Notes under the pieces: model-generated | What the model was told of the DNA's origin: nothing | What the model saw: the letters and a program-made list of their open reading frames with translations, nothing else | The model's database searches: none | From: Verpa conica | Lineage: Eukaryota; Ascomycota; Pezizomycetes; Pezizales; Morchellaceae | Reading direction: 5' to 3' | Assembly (NCBI GenBank): GCA_033030425.1 | Contig: JAUFSD010000025.1 | Span: 992,001 to 1,056,000 of the forward strand | DNA: 64,000 bases | Made by a program: the position numbers and the translations under genes | Shown here: piece by piece, positions 44,001-57,120 of the stretch | Layout of the letters: each line of letters opens with the position of its first letter | Position numbering within the stretch: the stretch's first letter is position 1

Positions 44001-47000
44001 TGAAAGGAAAAAAAAAAGCCTTACGTCCTCTGATTGGTTGCCACGACTGAAGGGTCCGTGTGGGGTGAACTGTACCACAATGACGTAGGCTTGAAACATC
44101 ACCCAAGACATTTTATTCGCCGAAACCAGGATTGGAACATGTTCCTTATTCCTGGAGGGAGTGGTTAACCCTTTTGTTGGCGCATACACTCCCCCTCCCT
44201 CTCGGGGATCATTCTAGAAGTTTCAAGTAGAAATGGAATTGTTTGAGAGGGAAGGGAGAGAGAGGGAAAAAGAAGGCGCCCGCTGATGATATCATTAACG
44301 GAAGTGCGACATGAGGGTCTGAGCAGCCTAGCTAGCTAGCCACGCCCAAGTAGGACATCAAATCCAAAGGGGTAGAGAACCACTCGGCGAAAGCGATGGG
44401 TGCGTGTGTTCGCCTGTTTGATGCAGTACAGAAGCCCCGAGCCCATGTTAAGGGGATTGTGTAGAATCTTTGGGGACCGCCTTATTGAATGTTCCATGGC
44501 CTCGGGACAATGCTTATACCATGACAATATTCTAATCAGCCTCAATAACCAGCCAAGAGTATGATTATATCAAACAAATAACAGGATGTCAGCGCCGAGT
44601 GATATACAGTGAACCTAGACGCACCGAGGTATCGAGTAAGCGAGAGTCTTAAAGACGAATAAGCTAGCGATGATCTACAAAGATCCGCAACATAAGAAAC
44701 AGAACGGCTTGCACAAGCAGCAAGTTCCCCCCTCCCCCCCGCTAAACCTGGACTTTCCTTCCAAAAATGACAAGGTGCGGGTTAATTTTGCACCGATCGT
44801 GGACATCTCTACCAATTGATGTTTGTCTCCGCAAAGGAGGTGACGGCGAGTCCGAATCGATGGCGAAGGGGGAAGATTCTTTACGTTTTGAACGGGTCAA
44901 TATGTAAATAATAGCCATCCAACGTTTCCTAAGCTAGAGGGATCTACATCAAGGTGTCAATAGAGCTTATCCAGAGCTCAGCCACCATCGCATCCGTTAC
45001 CCAGGCCAATGAGAAAGAGGTCGCTTCACTGCGGGTCACTCGGTATCCTCGATAGGAACCCCCCTCAAATGTGTTTAACCGAGACGGGAACTAACTCCTG
45101 TTTTGAGTATCCCCCCAAGACGGTGAGGCCGGGACGCTTGTTTTTTTTTCCCGGAGGCGCCGATAGGACGGAACGCCGGCAATGCGCTCGGCATTGCCCA
45201 ATGTGGGACTGTTCTATATGTGGCTAGTTATCACACTCAATATTGCTTATCTCGATAAACTACTCTATGCTCCCCTGCCTGCATAAAGGAATACCCACGT
45301 GAGCGGGTATGAAACTGGGTTAAAATATAGTGCTCTTCTCTACCGTGGGGTAGGGCACTTTAGAGTAGTAGCCTCCCTGCTTCAAGTGTACTTGATACGA
45401 GGATAGCTGGTTATTGATTCCGATCGGTTACATTACTCCCTTGCTAGATCGCATGGAGTAGCCAGAAGGAGGGCGCGTTTTGTTCGCCGGGAGGTAGGCA
45501 CCTCATGTACTCTATGGATGATAGGGGTCCTCGCGTTTAGATTCTCGCAAGCTGGGGGCTTCTATTGGCTAGAGGGTCGGTCACTGTCCAAGGAGGCGCT
45601 TGGGATCAGTCTTTCGGATAACCCCGTCAGATTCGCGGGGAAGGGGCACCTTGCTACCTGCGCGTGTACATACCCTGCATAAATCCGTGTTTTCACAAGT
45701 GTTCCCTAGAAATTTAGTTATGATCCTGAAACCAATTGCTGCGGTGTCAGTGAGAAAGAGAATAGCTGTAACATCTACCGCTGTGCGACAAAGGCTCACT
45801 TGTTTTCTTTAAACTTTAGTCAACTTTTAGAGTAACATCAAAGAAAAGAAATACAGCCACGGAACAAGATCCGAAACACCCATTGGACTAGCATTCTTAC
45901 GGGCTTTTTATAAGCAGTCTTCAGCTATAATCATACGAAAGTCGTACGATTCAAGCGGTTAGTCAACGTTATTAGAGTCGCCCATAGTGGTAGATGGAGC
46001 GAACCTATTGGGCTTGGGCCTCGTTGTCCTCTCGATTATGGATTCCCCATGCGGGTATTATGATATATTAATGATGAGTTTAATTGTGCCGCATCCAGAG
46101 CGATCCCGGATCTTACTAATGGTAAAAATGGTGTCGATCCCCAAATCCTAAGTGGAGGTTCATGGAAATAACGAAAACCAACGATTGCGTATTTGCACCT
46201 GAATTTTTGAATGCAACCCAACGGTCCCCCACCAAAACAACCTGTTGCGCGTCCTGGGTGGGTCCCAACCCAGCGGCACAAAAGAAAAAAAGCCCCTCCA
46301 GATGAGCTGAAACAAAAAAGCAAAGCGCTCTAGAAGGCACAACTATTACGTGCTATAAGGAGAGATGTCCACTCGAGAAAGTCGGCCCGGTCTGTCATTC
46401 TGGCTTAATCTCACTCATTATAGGTTGCCGTAGTTGCTTTCGAGCCAATAGATGTGAGGGACTCCTGAATAGTGAGGCCATATGTAGAATAAGCCCAATG
46501 TTTTGACCCCTTATGGCCCTTATGATAACTCCGTTCTCGTGACACCTTATGTGCATGTCTCAGGACTCTGATTGTGCTAAGGCTCGAGCCCGCGCCGAGC
46601 CTCACGCCGAGATCGCACGTTGGACCTCGCATGCGGTTCAGATCTCACGATTTCCTTACTCGCTCGGGCAGGAAACGTCCTTGAATCTCCAGAGCAATCC
46701 GATAGGTTATAGAGGGGGGCGGCATGCAAAATCACGTTGCTTGGTGTGAGACCTGGATCACTGTGTGATAGGGCTTGTTTCCCCCACAGCCGAGAGTACT
46801 AAGAGGTCACAAGTCAAGTCCGCATAGTATGTGTATCTACATGAGCGTACATAAGTTAGTAAGATGCACTTTTTATACGGTTACATATTCTCGGGTCAAC
46901 ACTTACCTCCCAACGTCATATAGGCTTCAGTTATCATATCGCATACCCGGTGGTACCGATTATAGGTGGGTATTCCTATATCTAGAAACAAGCCACACCG

Positions 47001-50000
47001 CCACACCACTATAACGCCACACGACTATATGCGTGAGAATTTACACCCGCAAAGATTACATGCACAAGCTGTCTATCCCAGAGCATTGGAAATCAATAAT
47101 TAGGTGGGTGTTTGGGATCCACAAAACACCTCACTCCGCGGTGCTAGCCGGCATGAAAAGAAAGAAAAAAACGTAAGGAGGGCTTGTATTATAGCAGGCT
47201 CTGCACATCACTCCACTATTATGCTTGGCGAGATAAGGCTATAGCGAGAAAGGCTAATGCTGAAAATATTTAGTGCATGTCTATCAAAAGGAAGTTTCCA
47301 ATGGACTCATTAAATACATCTATGACCCAGTGGTCTTAATAGGCTCGTGAGACGGCACATGACGGAGGGTTATCATAATAGAATAAGCAACGCCCAACCC
47401 CCGGCAGATTCCATGAGCAGTCTACATTCCTCGTATTCCCGTCCCGCAATGCTGTGCTTCCAGGGGGGCCCCTCTTAATCGTATGCAACAGGACTATTAC
47501 CTAGCCTTCGCAATGCCTGCTGAGGGCTTTGATGACCGATTGTGTTGTAGTTTTGTGAGTAAGGAAATAGGATAAACGACCGATCACACCGGTTCTTAGG
47601 TGAACTCCCGGTGTAGTATAGCTCGTCCGCGGAGGACGATGCAAACAAGGAGGGATTTTCGAATTCTAGATTCTACAGCTCTGTAATACTGAAAGGGGTA
47701 ACCCCCGGGGGCTTTGGAAATTTGGTGGTTCGAATATATGACGCGTATCAGATAGACTTCCTCGAAAAGAGAATGTGCACAAGTAGTATAGACGCTATCA
47801 GAGTGTCGTAATTACGGGCTTCTAGAAGGTACTGGCGCCGTGAAGCCTGGAATCCTAGAACCATGACCTTCCATCTGATAGAGAAGCAATTTTATGAGTG
47901 GCGATAAAGCCCCACAGTTCCCGACAGATGATGAGTACAGGGAAGCCAGTCAAGTGTCAAAATACTCGCTTATATTACCGGTAACCGGCTACGAGAGCGA
48001 AAAGAACTCCCGATACTCGGGTTCTCCCTTGATACAATATGCCGCGACTAGAGGACCTGTCAACCACGTGGCAAACAATCGACGACCACGCCCCCTGTGT
48101 TAGACGAAAATCCAACGTCACACACCGTTTCTAGCCCTGGGAAAGGAAAGGCTTAAGGCTAGAACTTCTTCTTTTTCCTTTTTTCTCTCGGGACCCGCGG
48201 GTCTCAGTGATTATTGCGGCCGTCTATCCGGCCTGTGACTTTGTGGGAAACCGTGAGCTTCACATTATTGGAGTTAGGCTGTCCCCCTTCAATTGCTTCT
48301 GTTTGCATTAGCCAGTAAGGGACTGTCTAGTGATGATACCGACTATTTCTGTGGCATGCATTGTGGTTGTTGGTGGCTTGCAGAGCAACCGGGATCCGCT
48401 AGGAAAGCCGATATTAGCACTTTACCATTGTAAAAAGTGTGATACACGGGCCGAGAAAGAATCGAGAATCGAGAAATCAGAATTTCATGCCAGTAAATAC
48501 AGAATTATAGGTTGTTTTCAGCTTCTAGTGGCGTTTGTGGAAACGCTGACGTCCTACTAATCCCACGTGGCTGACTTGCAGATATATTACCCCTTATAAT
48601 AGAAACATATGCGGCAGGTTGTTTTAATCGCGATGAGATTATTCAGTTATTCCAGGGGCAACCGCGTTTTCGGCTGAACGGTATCGATAGCACGTTCTTT
48701 CTCCAGAATCTGTCGGTATGCCACGTTTTTTTCACTCTCACTCGCGCAATTAACCGCCCGCCAAACATGATCCCTCGACGTCTTGGCGGTCTCGGAGAAA
48801 TCATCTCTTCGTGGCATAACCGAGCAGCAGCTTTTTGCTGATCACTTGAAAGAATGTGGCCTTTTCTTTTGTTGAGAGATCACTATCGGCGCTGCACACC
48901 TAATTTAGTCATCAGCACCGGCCAGGGCAATAAACACGGACCGGAAATACCAGCTTCTGCCGAGTCGCTAGAGGTCTTCGTGACTTTCGATGTGTAGCCG
49001 CGATTTGAATGTAGGGCAAGTCCAACACCTATGTTTCCCAGTTTGTCATCGTTTCCAGATGTATCCCCCGCGCAGATCTTGCTGTCACGGAGCGCTCTGA
49101 CCCGGTCCGATGTTTTGGTGATATCGAGGCCCACGTTTTCGCAGAGCGAATATCGCATCTACTATTGGTGTGGACTAAAGTACAAACATCAGAGGGTAAA
49201 TTCAATCCCGGGATATACTCGGCCACACACACACACATTTAAAGGCAATACTTCCATTCCATGAATAACCATAAAGCAATTTATTTACCCAAAAAGCGGG
49301 GAAAGGAGGCACAACAGAGTTCCTGACCTCGCCGCATTGCTGCATGTAAAGCAAGAGCGAAAGCAAAACGTGCTTTGAAAGAGAGCGTTCGCTTATCAAA
49401 CAGAATCTAATATGCCACGCGCGTGTTGCGCATAGAACAAGGATCTGCCTCTCTTGACCGGTACGCTTGTGTCTCAGTTGAGTTCGAGGTATCATCTACA
49501 AGGAAGAATAGTGTAAGTTTAGTCTCTCAACCGCCTACTTTCTGAATTAAATCGAATTTCGCATCATGTCTACTGGATGAACCATAGCCCCCAGACACAA
49601 ATCTTAAACAGGAAAAATGGCACAGCGATCATGTCCGCGGAAACATTGCTCATGTCTGCCTGGAGCTATTGCAAGAGATACAGTGGAGAGAGTCGGACCA
49701 GTGACTCAATTATGCCCACACAGTACCTGAAGCCGAGGAGACCATCTCGGGTATCGGGATAATGGCCTGACCATTGCGTCCAAAGCCATATATTATAATC
49801 CATGAACAGGGTACCTAATTATATTTACTACGATTGAGTTTTTTTGTGGTCTGACGTCCTCTTCGCCTAACCATCCGAGTAATATCGATGATGGCGGGGA
49901 TTGCGACTGTTGTTGTAGCCTTGCTGCGCTATATTCGGTGATCACCAAGGTCGAAATTGAATGGCTTGGACCTTCAGGATTGGGGAGTTGCTCGGAGAAT

Positions 50001-52800
50001 ATTTAATTAAAGCGCTTTAGCGGGGAACAATTTGATTGACATGCTCCGCTTTATACTAGCCTCTCGCTTGGTTACTTGGCTCGGTTTTTATCCTGTTTTT
50101 TTCCCTATTTACTCGTGTTTCATAAGTTTGGAGCGATAGCGTAACTGGTTCCTCTTTTATTTGACGGCTAGTAAGGTCTGGTCTGGACCCTTTCCTCTTC
50201 CCCCCCCTAATCGTTAGAAAACGGGCGTCTCATCTACCATTCCTCCGGGAATTGGCGGGGCGAGGAGCGGTAACAGCAGTAAGAGAAAAAAATAAATAAA
50301 TTTCCGTTGCTTTCCATGTTGAGTTTGGCTCGAACCATAGGATTGACATCCCTGTTCATAGATTCTCACCGCTCGAGAGGGGGTTATTGGCAGACTAAAT
50401 TTACCAATAAAGTGCTATATGCAGGTCGTGCATAACCCATACATGGTATAACCCACCTGCTTAGCAATCGATAGCATGTGGCTACCCTTCTGTACTCCAA
50501 GAGCCATGTGGAAAAGCGATGGCTTGCCGAGTTCCAGCAGACAACCGTTAAGCATGATAAAAATTTAGATGGGGACCGCGTTTCAAAACAAAAGGAAAAA
50601 ATATGTCTCGCGGTGTATCGCGTGGGCGCAAGGATGTGACGGGAAGCGGCAAGAGCAGCCCTATTGGCTCTAGACGTTCCGCGGGTACTCTAATTGGTTG
50701 TTTGTTCTGTGGAGATGGAATGTTTGTTGAGGCGATTAAGTGGCTCAACACACGGTTCATTTTCAGTTTTTCTTGCACGGTCTCATCGTATCACCCTCCC
50801 GTCTTGAAATCTTCCGTGAGACGTCGAATGTGCTTCTCAAGCGTCCAGAAGGGATATAGTTCAAGAGCTTCATTCGAAAGATAGCTGCAGGGTTGATCCT
50901 AGACGAGCATCGGGACGTGGGCCAAATTTCCCACGCGGTTGAAGGGGGGAATAAAAATAAAAAATAAAAAAAATAAAAAAAACACATTTACCCTCCCGAG
51001 CCTTCTACATCCCACGTCTAAGTCTGACCTTTCTCAGCGCTTCATTTTGATATTGAGGTTTCATCTGTAGTTATATTCCTGTCTGATGGTGTCACTTCGT
51101 GTCTCCCAGGTTCTGACATATAGGCTGCTTGATTAGTTCTCTCGGTAACGGTTCAATCATACCGATTAGGGGTGAGAGATTCGGGATCTAGAGAGGGATT
51201 GGGGGTTCCTCCGCCGACCTCCCCGATGGCTGGAACATGTGTATGTACCATGCCTACCTCTGCTTGACTTCGATGGGATATCGAAAGACATGTTTTATGA
51301 ACACAATCGCAACTACACCCGGCAAAGAGATGTGCGAAACACACACAGGCGAAAGCGGCCGAACACGGCGAAACTCTGTGAATATCAAAATTGCCGAGTG
51401 CGCGATCGTGAGTCCAGCTGCTATTTTCCTTTTCTTTTCTCAGGAAGCGGCTAGAAGGCTTTGGTTTCTTTTTTCTTTTTCTACCAAGCCGTATCATGCT
51501 GTGCTAGGCAGGCCTTTGACTCGCCTAGCACGTGTTTGCTTATGCGGATCGATGCGTGCTTGCCATGTTTTTCTGCCATGCTTTGCTGAGTCTAATCTTG
51601 GTAACTACTAATCCTTTGTGTGCTACACCGTGTGTGCGCGGTGCGCACCCCTTTATGCTGGGGCCTTGTTCGAAGTGAAAGAAGTTGTCGCGTGTTCCGA
51701 ATCCTGAACGAACTCAAACCTATTATTTCTTGCCCATTTGTAGCTTGGCGATCTCCCCGTTCGCGCTGTCTGTGCCTTTTCCTCCTAAATCGTCGAGAAG
51801 CTCGAGACAGTTGACGTAGACTTACCAACTATAGGGTCAACATTCCGCACTCCAAATAAAGATTTACTGTGTACTGTGTTATCTGGCTATAAGCCTTTAC
51901 CATATTACTGCTTACCCGCCGGGTATGACCGACTTCAAACCCTCCGTAGGTGTGCACAGACAATTTGAGGGTGCAAATAGACGAATTTTGTCGCGGACTG
52001 AATAGAATCTCGTAACGAGAAAGTACGGATGGGCATTATTTTCTTCGGCCACATTCGGAGCGAATTTGGGGTTTTGCGACGGACGGCTGTCTTAAGGGTG
52101 GTGTGTAGAGGTTAAAAATTGGGCGGTTGTTGGAACATTTCTTACGGTTTTTCTCATGGTATATTGGTGTAATCTGTTGTTGAAACTACCCCTTTTTAGT
52201 TTATTTGCAAACCAGTGATTGCCCTCCCCTTCACAAGCCTTTTCGACCGAGCTGAGGTGACTACTGCATGTGCCTGAATTGATTTTTCTAGAAGTAGGCA
52301 GCCTGGGGCGAAAAATCTGGTTACTAGTTTAAGCTTCGTTTCGCCTTAATTTTAGTTGCCCAAATAGCCTGGCATCTCACGAAAAAACGCCAAGAGGTAC
52401 CCAGCGTCCTTGCAGGCTACCTATTATTGTGTTGGGGAGGATACTAAGCAAATTTACAGCGGGACCATTCCTGAAGAAAGCCGTCATTTCTTTCTTTTTC
52501 AACTGTACCTTTTTGACTCAAAACCGGATATTCCACTACCGTTTCTGGTATTTCATGGTTCGCTGAGTGAAGGGCTAGACTTTGTATGGATGCTTGCATT
52601 ATCCGGAGCGAGCCGTCAAGTAGAGCTGGAGACTATTGAGGTCACCGGCCCCTGCAGAACGGTCCCCGGCAGTGGGCTCCGCTCTCGGGAGGGGAGAATG
52701 GGAGGCCCTCAAATCGGCTTGTTCAGCGGGAAGAGCCAACATAATTTGAGGTGAGGGCTTGAAGGGACGAGCCGGTCCAATGAGCAGTGTGTCATCGAGC
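44001..52800. other. Long gene-free stretch of moderate GC content
   Basis: No coding gene can be supported. The sequence is less AT-rich than 38-44 kb and has many short frames without recognisable domains. Hairpins seen: GGCAATGC...GCATTGCC (about 45178-45198) and GTGCTAGGC...GCCTAGCAC (51501-51509 with 51523-51531). A low-complexity A/T run is at 50946-50985. Decayed coding DNA is possible near 48.7-49.2 kb on the minus strand, but I cannot identify it. Confidence 0.35.
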
Positions 52801-52812
52801 AGCATGATAGCT

Positions 52813-52836
52813 GCATCAGCATCAGCATCAGCATCA
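52813..52836. repeat. GCATCA hexanucleotide repeat
   Basis: Four exact copies of GCATCA, followed by GCAG/TAGCAGC drift. It lies about 1.1 kb upstream of the RGS gene start. Confidence 0.85.
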
Positions 52837-53004
52837 GCAGTAGCAGCAAGTTGAAAGCCTCGTTGTGATATTTTTTTCACATTGAAGGCAGCAGCAGTGG
52901 TGAGGAGGGGGGGGGGATGAGATTCAGAGTTTTTATGAGTAGATTACTATGACGGAACACTAGCCAATGTATTTACAGTAGAGAAGGAGAGTAATTCTGG
53001 GTTA

Positions 53005-53042
53005 GTCACCGTCACCGTCACCGTCACTGTCCGCCGTCACCG
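53005..53042. repeat. GTCACC hexanucleotide repeat
   Basis: GTCACC is repeated three times, then with drift (GTCACT, GTCCGCC, GTCACC). It sits in the C-rich leader region of the RGS gene. Confidence 0.8.
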
Positions 53043-53957
53043 CACTCATCCCGAGACAAACGACACACACTACCACCACTCAACCAGGGCAGGGGCTAGG
53101 ACCAGGACAAGGGCCAGGACCGGGACATGGCTAGGAGTGAGTGCATGTGGGACCCACCAACGGTGGTAGCCCCTCCACCGCCGGGGGGGGAGCCTTGTGC
53201 GCTATGCTATGGTGGATTGTCTATTCTGCGCAGGTCCTCTAACTCGCTGGGCTTGGACTTGGGCTTGGGGGGTTGTTTCTCCCGCCTTTCCCTTTGCTAC
53301 TTCTACTGCTGCACCCCCCCGCAAGTCGTCGCCATCGCCACGTGGTTCTGATCGTTTATCTTCACACTTGCATCCCAAGGTGAGTCTCAACAAAAACCCT
53401 CGCCTTCCCTCGTCCAGCAGAAGAAGCATCTGGTTGTCGTCCTCGAAACCTGCCTCATACCTACATAGCTGTTCACCCGCTTCAACCTCAACCTCAACCC
53501 GCAGCCACACAACCCTTAACCCACCACTACCCACCACCACTACCCACCACCACATAGCACAGGACACCACATCCTCTCATTTATCACATCCTCAACCCAT
53601 CAGCTACCATCATCACAAACCACCAACCATTCATCCCCATCAATCTGAATCATCACTGGTCTTCACTACCGCTATATTTACACCACTGCCGTTGATACTC
53701 GCTCAAATAATTAAAAGCCTCTCCTCTCTTCCACCATATCAATCATAGCTGCCAGTCACAGGTCTTCGCTTTCTGTTCGAGACTCCCTCCTGTCGTTCAC
53801 ATTCTTCAACGATACTGGACACAGGAAGCTGAAGAACTCTTCCACAGAGTCGCTTCTCGACTCGCGAGATTCACCCGCCAACCTGGCGAAACTCGCAAAG
53901 CCGATCTCGTCTAACGAAGGAGCAAACGTCGTTGCTATCACTCATCCCAAGAACAAG
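53043..53957 (+). promoter_or_regulatory. Leader and probable 5' coding part of the RGS gene
   Basis: It is C-rich and low in complexity (CCACCACTACC-type), as in long fungal leaders. From about 53745 to 53957 the frame that continues into the RGS gene is open and reads Ser-rich protein-like sequence (for example KNSSTESLLDSR) but contains no ATG. A CATAG acceptor at 53748 suggests an upstream exon whose start I could not place. Confidence 0.45.
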
Positions 53958-55924
53958 ATGCATCAAACCAGTTCCCGGTTACTCCGAATGACCAATGATG
54001 ATCGACCATTCACAAGAGTAAGCCCTTCCCTATCTGCCTATCTTAAATGCCTCCATCTTACCATTGACAATTTTATTCGATGTTAATTCAGGCGTTCCGC
54101 GAGCAGGACTTTAAAGATTTGTTCTCAACTCTCATGGTCAGCCTTCCGCTTTCCTCACACCGGGTTCGTTTCAAGAACTACCAATTCTCATTCACATCTG
54201 AGGAGGCCATCAACAATCTTGGCTCCCTGAAGTTCTCACAGTCAAACCGGATGCCGGATCCCAAGGACCCCTCTCGGATTGTCACTACTACAACAACAAC
54301 AACCTTCTCGATGGCCAAGGAGATGGCTCGATCTGTGTGCCAGAGGTTTATGGACGCTCGTTTTATCGAACTTGCTGATTCGAAGCCGGTTCAGTATTTT
54401 CAGCCAAAGGGCTCTCTATGGCAATTGACTCCTAAGGGCATTCATGTCTTGGAGAGGTTTTGTCAACGCAATGGCATCCAACAGGAACATGTAGTTCGGC
54501 TGCTGCAGTCCCCATTTAATACCATGAGATTGGTTATTCTTGAGAGGGACTCCATTACCGACAGGTTATCACAGGACAAGACGACTACGGAGGTCATCTT
54601 CCGACGTTTTGCCGGATCTACCCCTAACATCAAGGCCAACGTGTCCATCTCGGACTCAGACTCAGTATCAGAGTATCATGATGGTATTACAGGTGTTAAG
54701 CTCGCTGAGACACGAAAGATTTATGATAAAGTGATCAAGAACTCGTTCACTGGAAAGTGTGCAGTGGATTGGCTACTTGACTGCTGCACCACGGTGGAAA
54801 CGCGTGAAACAAATGAGATTGCGAGATTATTTATCCAGCATGGCTTGATCCAGTCTGTATTAGAGGACAAGGTGTATGTCCAGCAGAATCCCGATGCAAA
54901 GGACTTTCAGCCAACAAAGAATGCCATCTATATCTTTACGGACAAGGGCAGGAGGGTTGCTGGATGGATTGAGTCGGATAGGTTGAGCTTGCAGAGTGGA
55001 GAGAGGAATGCAGATGGTACATCGGTACGGGCTAGATCCAACGTTCGGACTCGAGATGACCAGTCACCGAGGGGTATGTTTACTATTTCCAGTATCACAG
55101 TACAAGAAGTCAAATTTCTAACGGTGATGCAGACCAGCGAGAAACCAACACAACTCGGCTCACAGCAATCTTGAATGATGCTGCACTGCGGCTACTATAT
55201 CGTGAATTCCTTCGGGAGACTCTATGCGAGGAGAATCTGGCCTTTTACCTGGATGTTGAGGATTTCAACCATAATTTCCACGCTATTGACCTGACAAAAC
55301 CGGATGCTGTACGCGAAACGTTGGCTGCTGCTTATGGTATGTTACACCATCCTCGTCGAATGGAGAAAATCTCCCCTTTTGTACCTTGCCCCGGTCCCAC
55401 GTTTTCAACGCATATTACCCATCTCGTTTCGGAACGTATTACTTGTAATACTGAAAAGAGACGCAATCTCGATTTTAGTCTTGTTTTGGAAGTTGTAGCT
55501 GACGGGTTTCTTTTTAGGCCTTTACAATGCGTTCTTGGCACCAGGTTCCCCTTGTGAACTTAATATCGATCATACCCTCCGCCAGGACATGGCGTCACGC
55601 ATGACTAGGGCGGTTGCAAAGGATGATGCTTCGATGTATGGCAGCTTGAAAGATGTACAGGTCTTGTTTGACAGAGCACAACAGCAAGTGTTCAAGCTTA
55701 TGGCAGGGGTGAGTTTTCTTTACATTTAGATAAGGTGCAACGCTTTCTGACTCATTTTGCTATAGGATTCGGTACCTAAGTTCATCCGTACCCATAAATA
55801 CATTGAAGTCGCAGGCGACATTCTCGAGGACGAGCGAAACGCTTCTTTAAGCGGAGCTCCTGAACGGACCTTAAGTCGATCGGTTAGATACCCTGCCACC
55901 AATGGTGGTGATACTCATAGATAA
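53958..55924 (+). CDS. flbA: DEP- and RGS-domain G-protein regulator (FlbA/Sst2-like)
   Basis: Exons 53958-54017, 54092-55073, 55133-55336, 55518-55708 and 55766-55924 join in frame to 531 codons plus TAA. Introns have GTAAGC, GTATGT, GTATGT and GTGAGT donors, with CTAAC or CTGAC branch sites in two. The start MHQTSSRLLRM and the following FKDLFSTLMVSL are typical of fungal FlbA proteins. Residues ~27-150 and ~221-312 are the two DEP domains, and ~352-497 the RGS domain (LYREFLRETLCEENLAFYLD, ending FIRTHKYIEVAGD). FlbA/Sst2 proteins accelerate GTP hydrolysis by G-alpha subunits and restrain growth signalling in favour of sporulation. FlbA is usually near 700 residues, so the true start is probably upstream in a further exon; 53958 is the first in-frame ATG visible. 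Confidence 0.9.
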
Positions 55925-57120
55925 TTACTTCGACACTTTTTTTTCCTTTATATCTACTTCTTTTGTCTATTTTGGAAGCCCGATAAAGCGGGCACTTTAA
56001 TTAATGCTTGACTTTTTCTTTCTTTTCTTTGTCTCTCTCTAGAGATGAGCATTTTTACGGCTCTGTTTTTCTTCATTTCGAAACAATTCTCTCCTGGGAT
56101 TTTAGGGTCATTCAGGAGTTCTTGGGTCATCATTTATCATCATCATCATCATCATTGGTTATTGTGGTTACTCCATATTTATTATTTCCTATGTTTCATG
56201 TCTCATGATTCTTCTCTTGCGGTAGTGGAATATTTACCTCTGCTCCGTATCTTATGTCTTTTTTAGCATTTGGTATAGTGTTTTTCTTTCTATTTTCTGC
56301 TACTCCTTTCTGCTCACATCAGTCTTGGGCAGAGAGCGATGTATGATGTATGCAATGAGGCTTGATGTGTGTCAAATTAGAGGTGGGTGGGAGCAAAGGT
56401 GTGTGTGGGTGCGGGGTTTATGATTTTATTAAACGTATGTCAAAATAAGGGTTGGCGGGTAATAATAGAGAAAATATCTTTTCACAAAGTCTTTTCTCTC
56501 TTTCAGTTCTTGGGTACGGAAAGGCATTCATGCCTAGCTGATATCACGGTTTTCATTAGCTTCCCTGCTAAGGCCCCCAGTAGGAATCGTTTCTTGCCCA
56601 ATACTTTTAGAGTAGTTGATGTATGTACCTGGTGGATTCTTTAGAAACTCTACTAGAATGTCATAAATCTATGTGGGCCTAGTATGAGGTGCAGAAGATT
56701 GATAGTCGTTTCTCCTGGCCTGGCTCTTCTACCTTGGCTTGTTTCGTCTGTTAATGGCACTCCTTTTTCTTTGGCTCTATGACTTGCTGTACTCCGTTTA
56801 CATAAACAAGTATCTCTCAGATAAGAATCCGTCCGGAATTAGTCTAGCTGTCCTGCAAATCCCGCCAGGTTGGTCTGCCCTTGATATCGGATTACTGTAT
56901 GGAGTATTCTCTAAAATAAAAGGTCTGAGCCCCAGAGTCCTTCATATCCTGGGCCCGGTTACCTTGTTGGATAATGCTCCATCGTGCAGACTGATCGAGT
57001 TTTTTTCTTTCTTCCCTTCCCCACCCATTAATCTTTTCCATCTTTACTTGCTTCTGGCCCGCCCCCCGGATTCCGTGAGCATCGCTCACCTTTTGGTTGT
57101 CGCCTGTAGGTAAATGTTCC
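55925..57120. other. 3' flank of the RGS gene
   Basis: The T-rich start should include the 3' UTR. A frame at 56739-57113 (about 124 codons, non-ATG start) is hydrophobic but has no family, no splice support and no neighbours suggesting a gene. I do not call it. Confidence 0.4.

Noticed and set aside
48700..49160. Protein-like minus-strand fragments in shifting frames
   Set aside because: Suggestive of decayed coding DNA but no family could be named and frames do not join by clear introns.
50325..50420. Possible tRNA with TGGTTCGAGCC on the minus strand
   Set aside because: Only the B-box-like word fits; no paired T or acceptor stems.
55337..55517. Reading through the RGS intron as coding
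   Set aside because: Splicing at GTATGT and TTTTTAG restores the conserved RGS sequence, while read-through leaves it for unrelated residues and shifts frame after it.
56739..57113. Hydrophobic 124-codon frame downstream of the RGS gene
   Set aside because: Non-ATG start, low-complexity composition, no family recognised.
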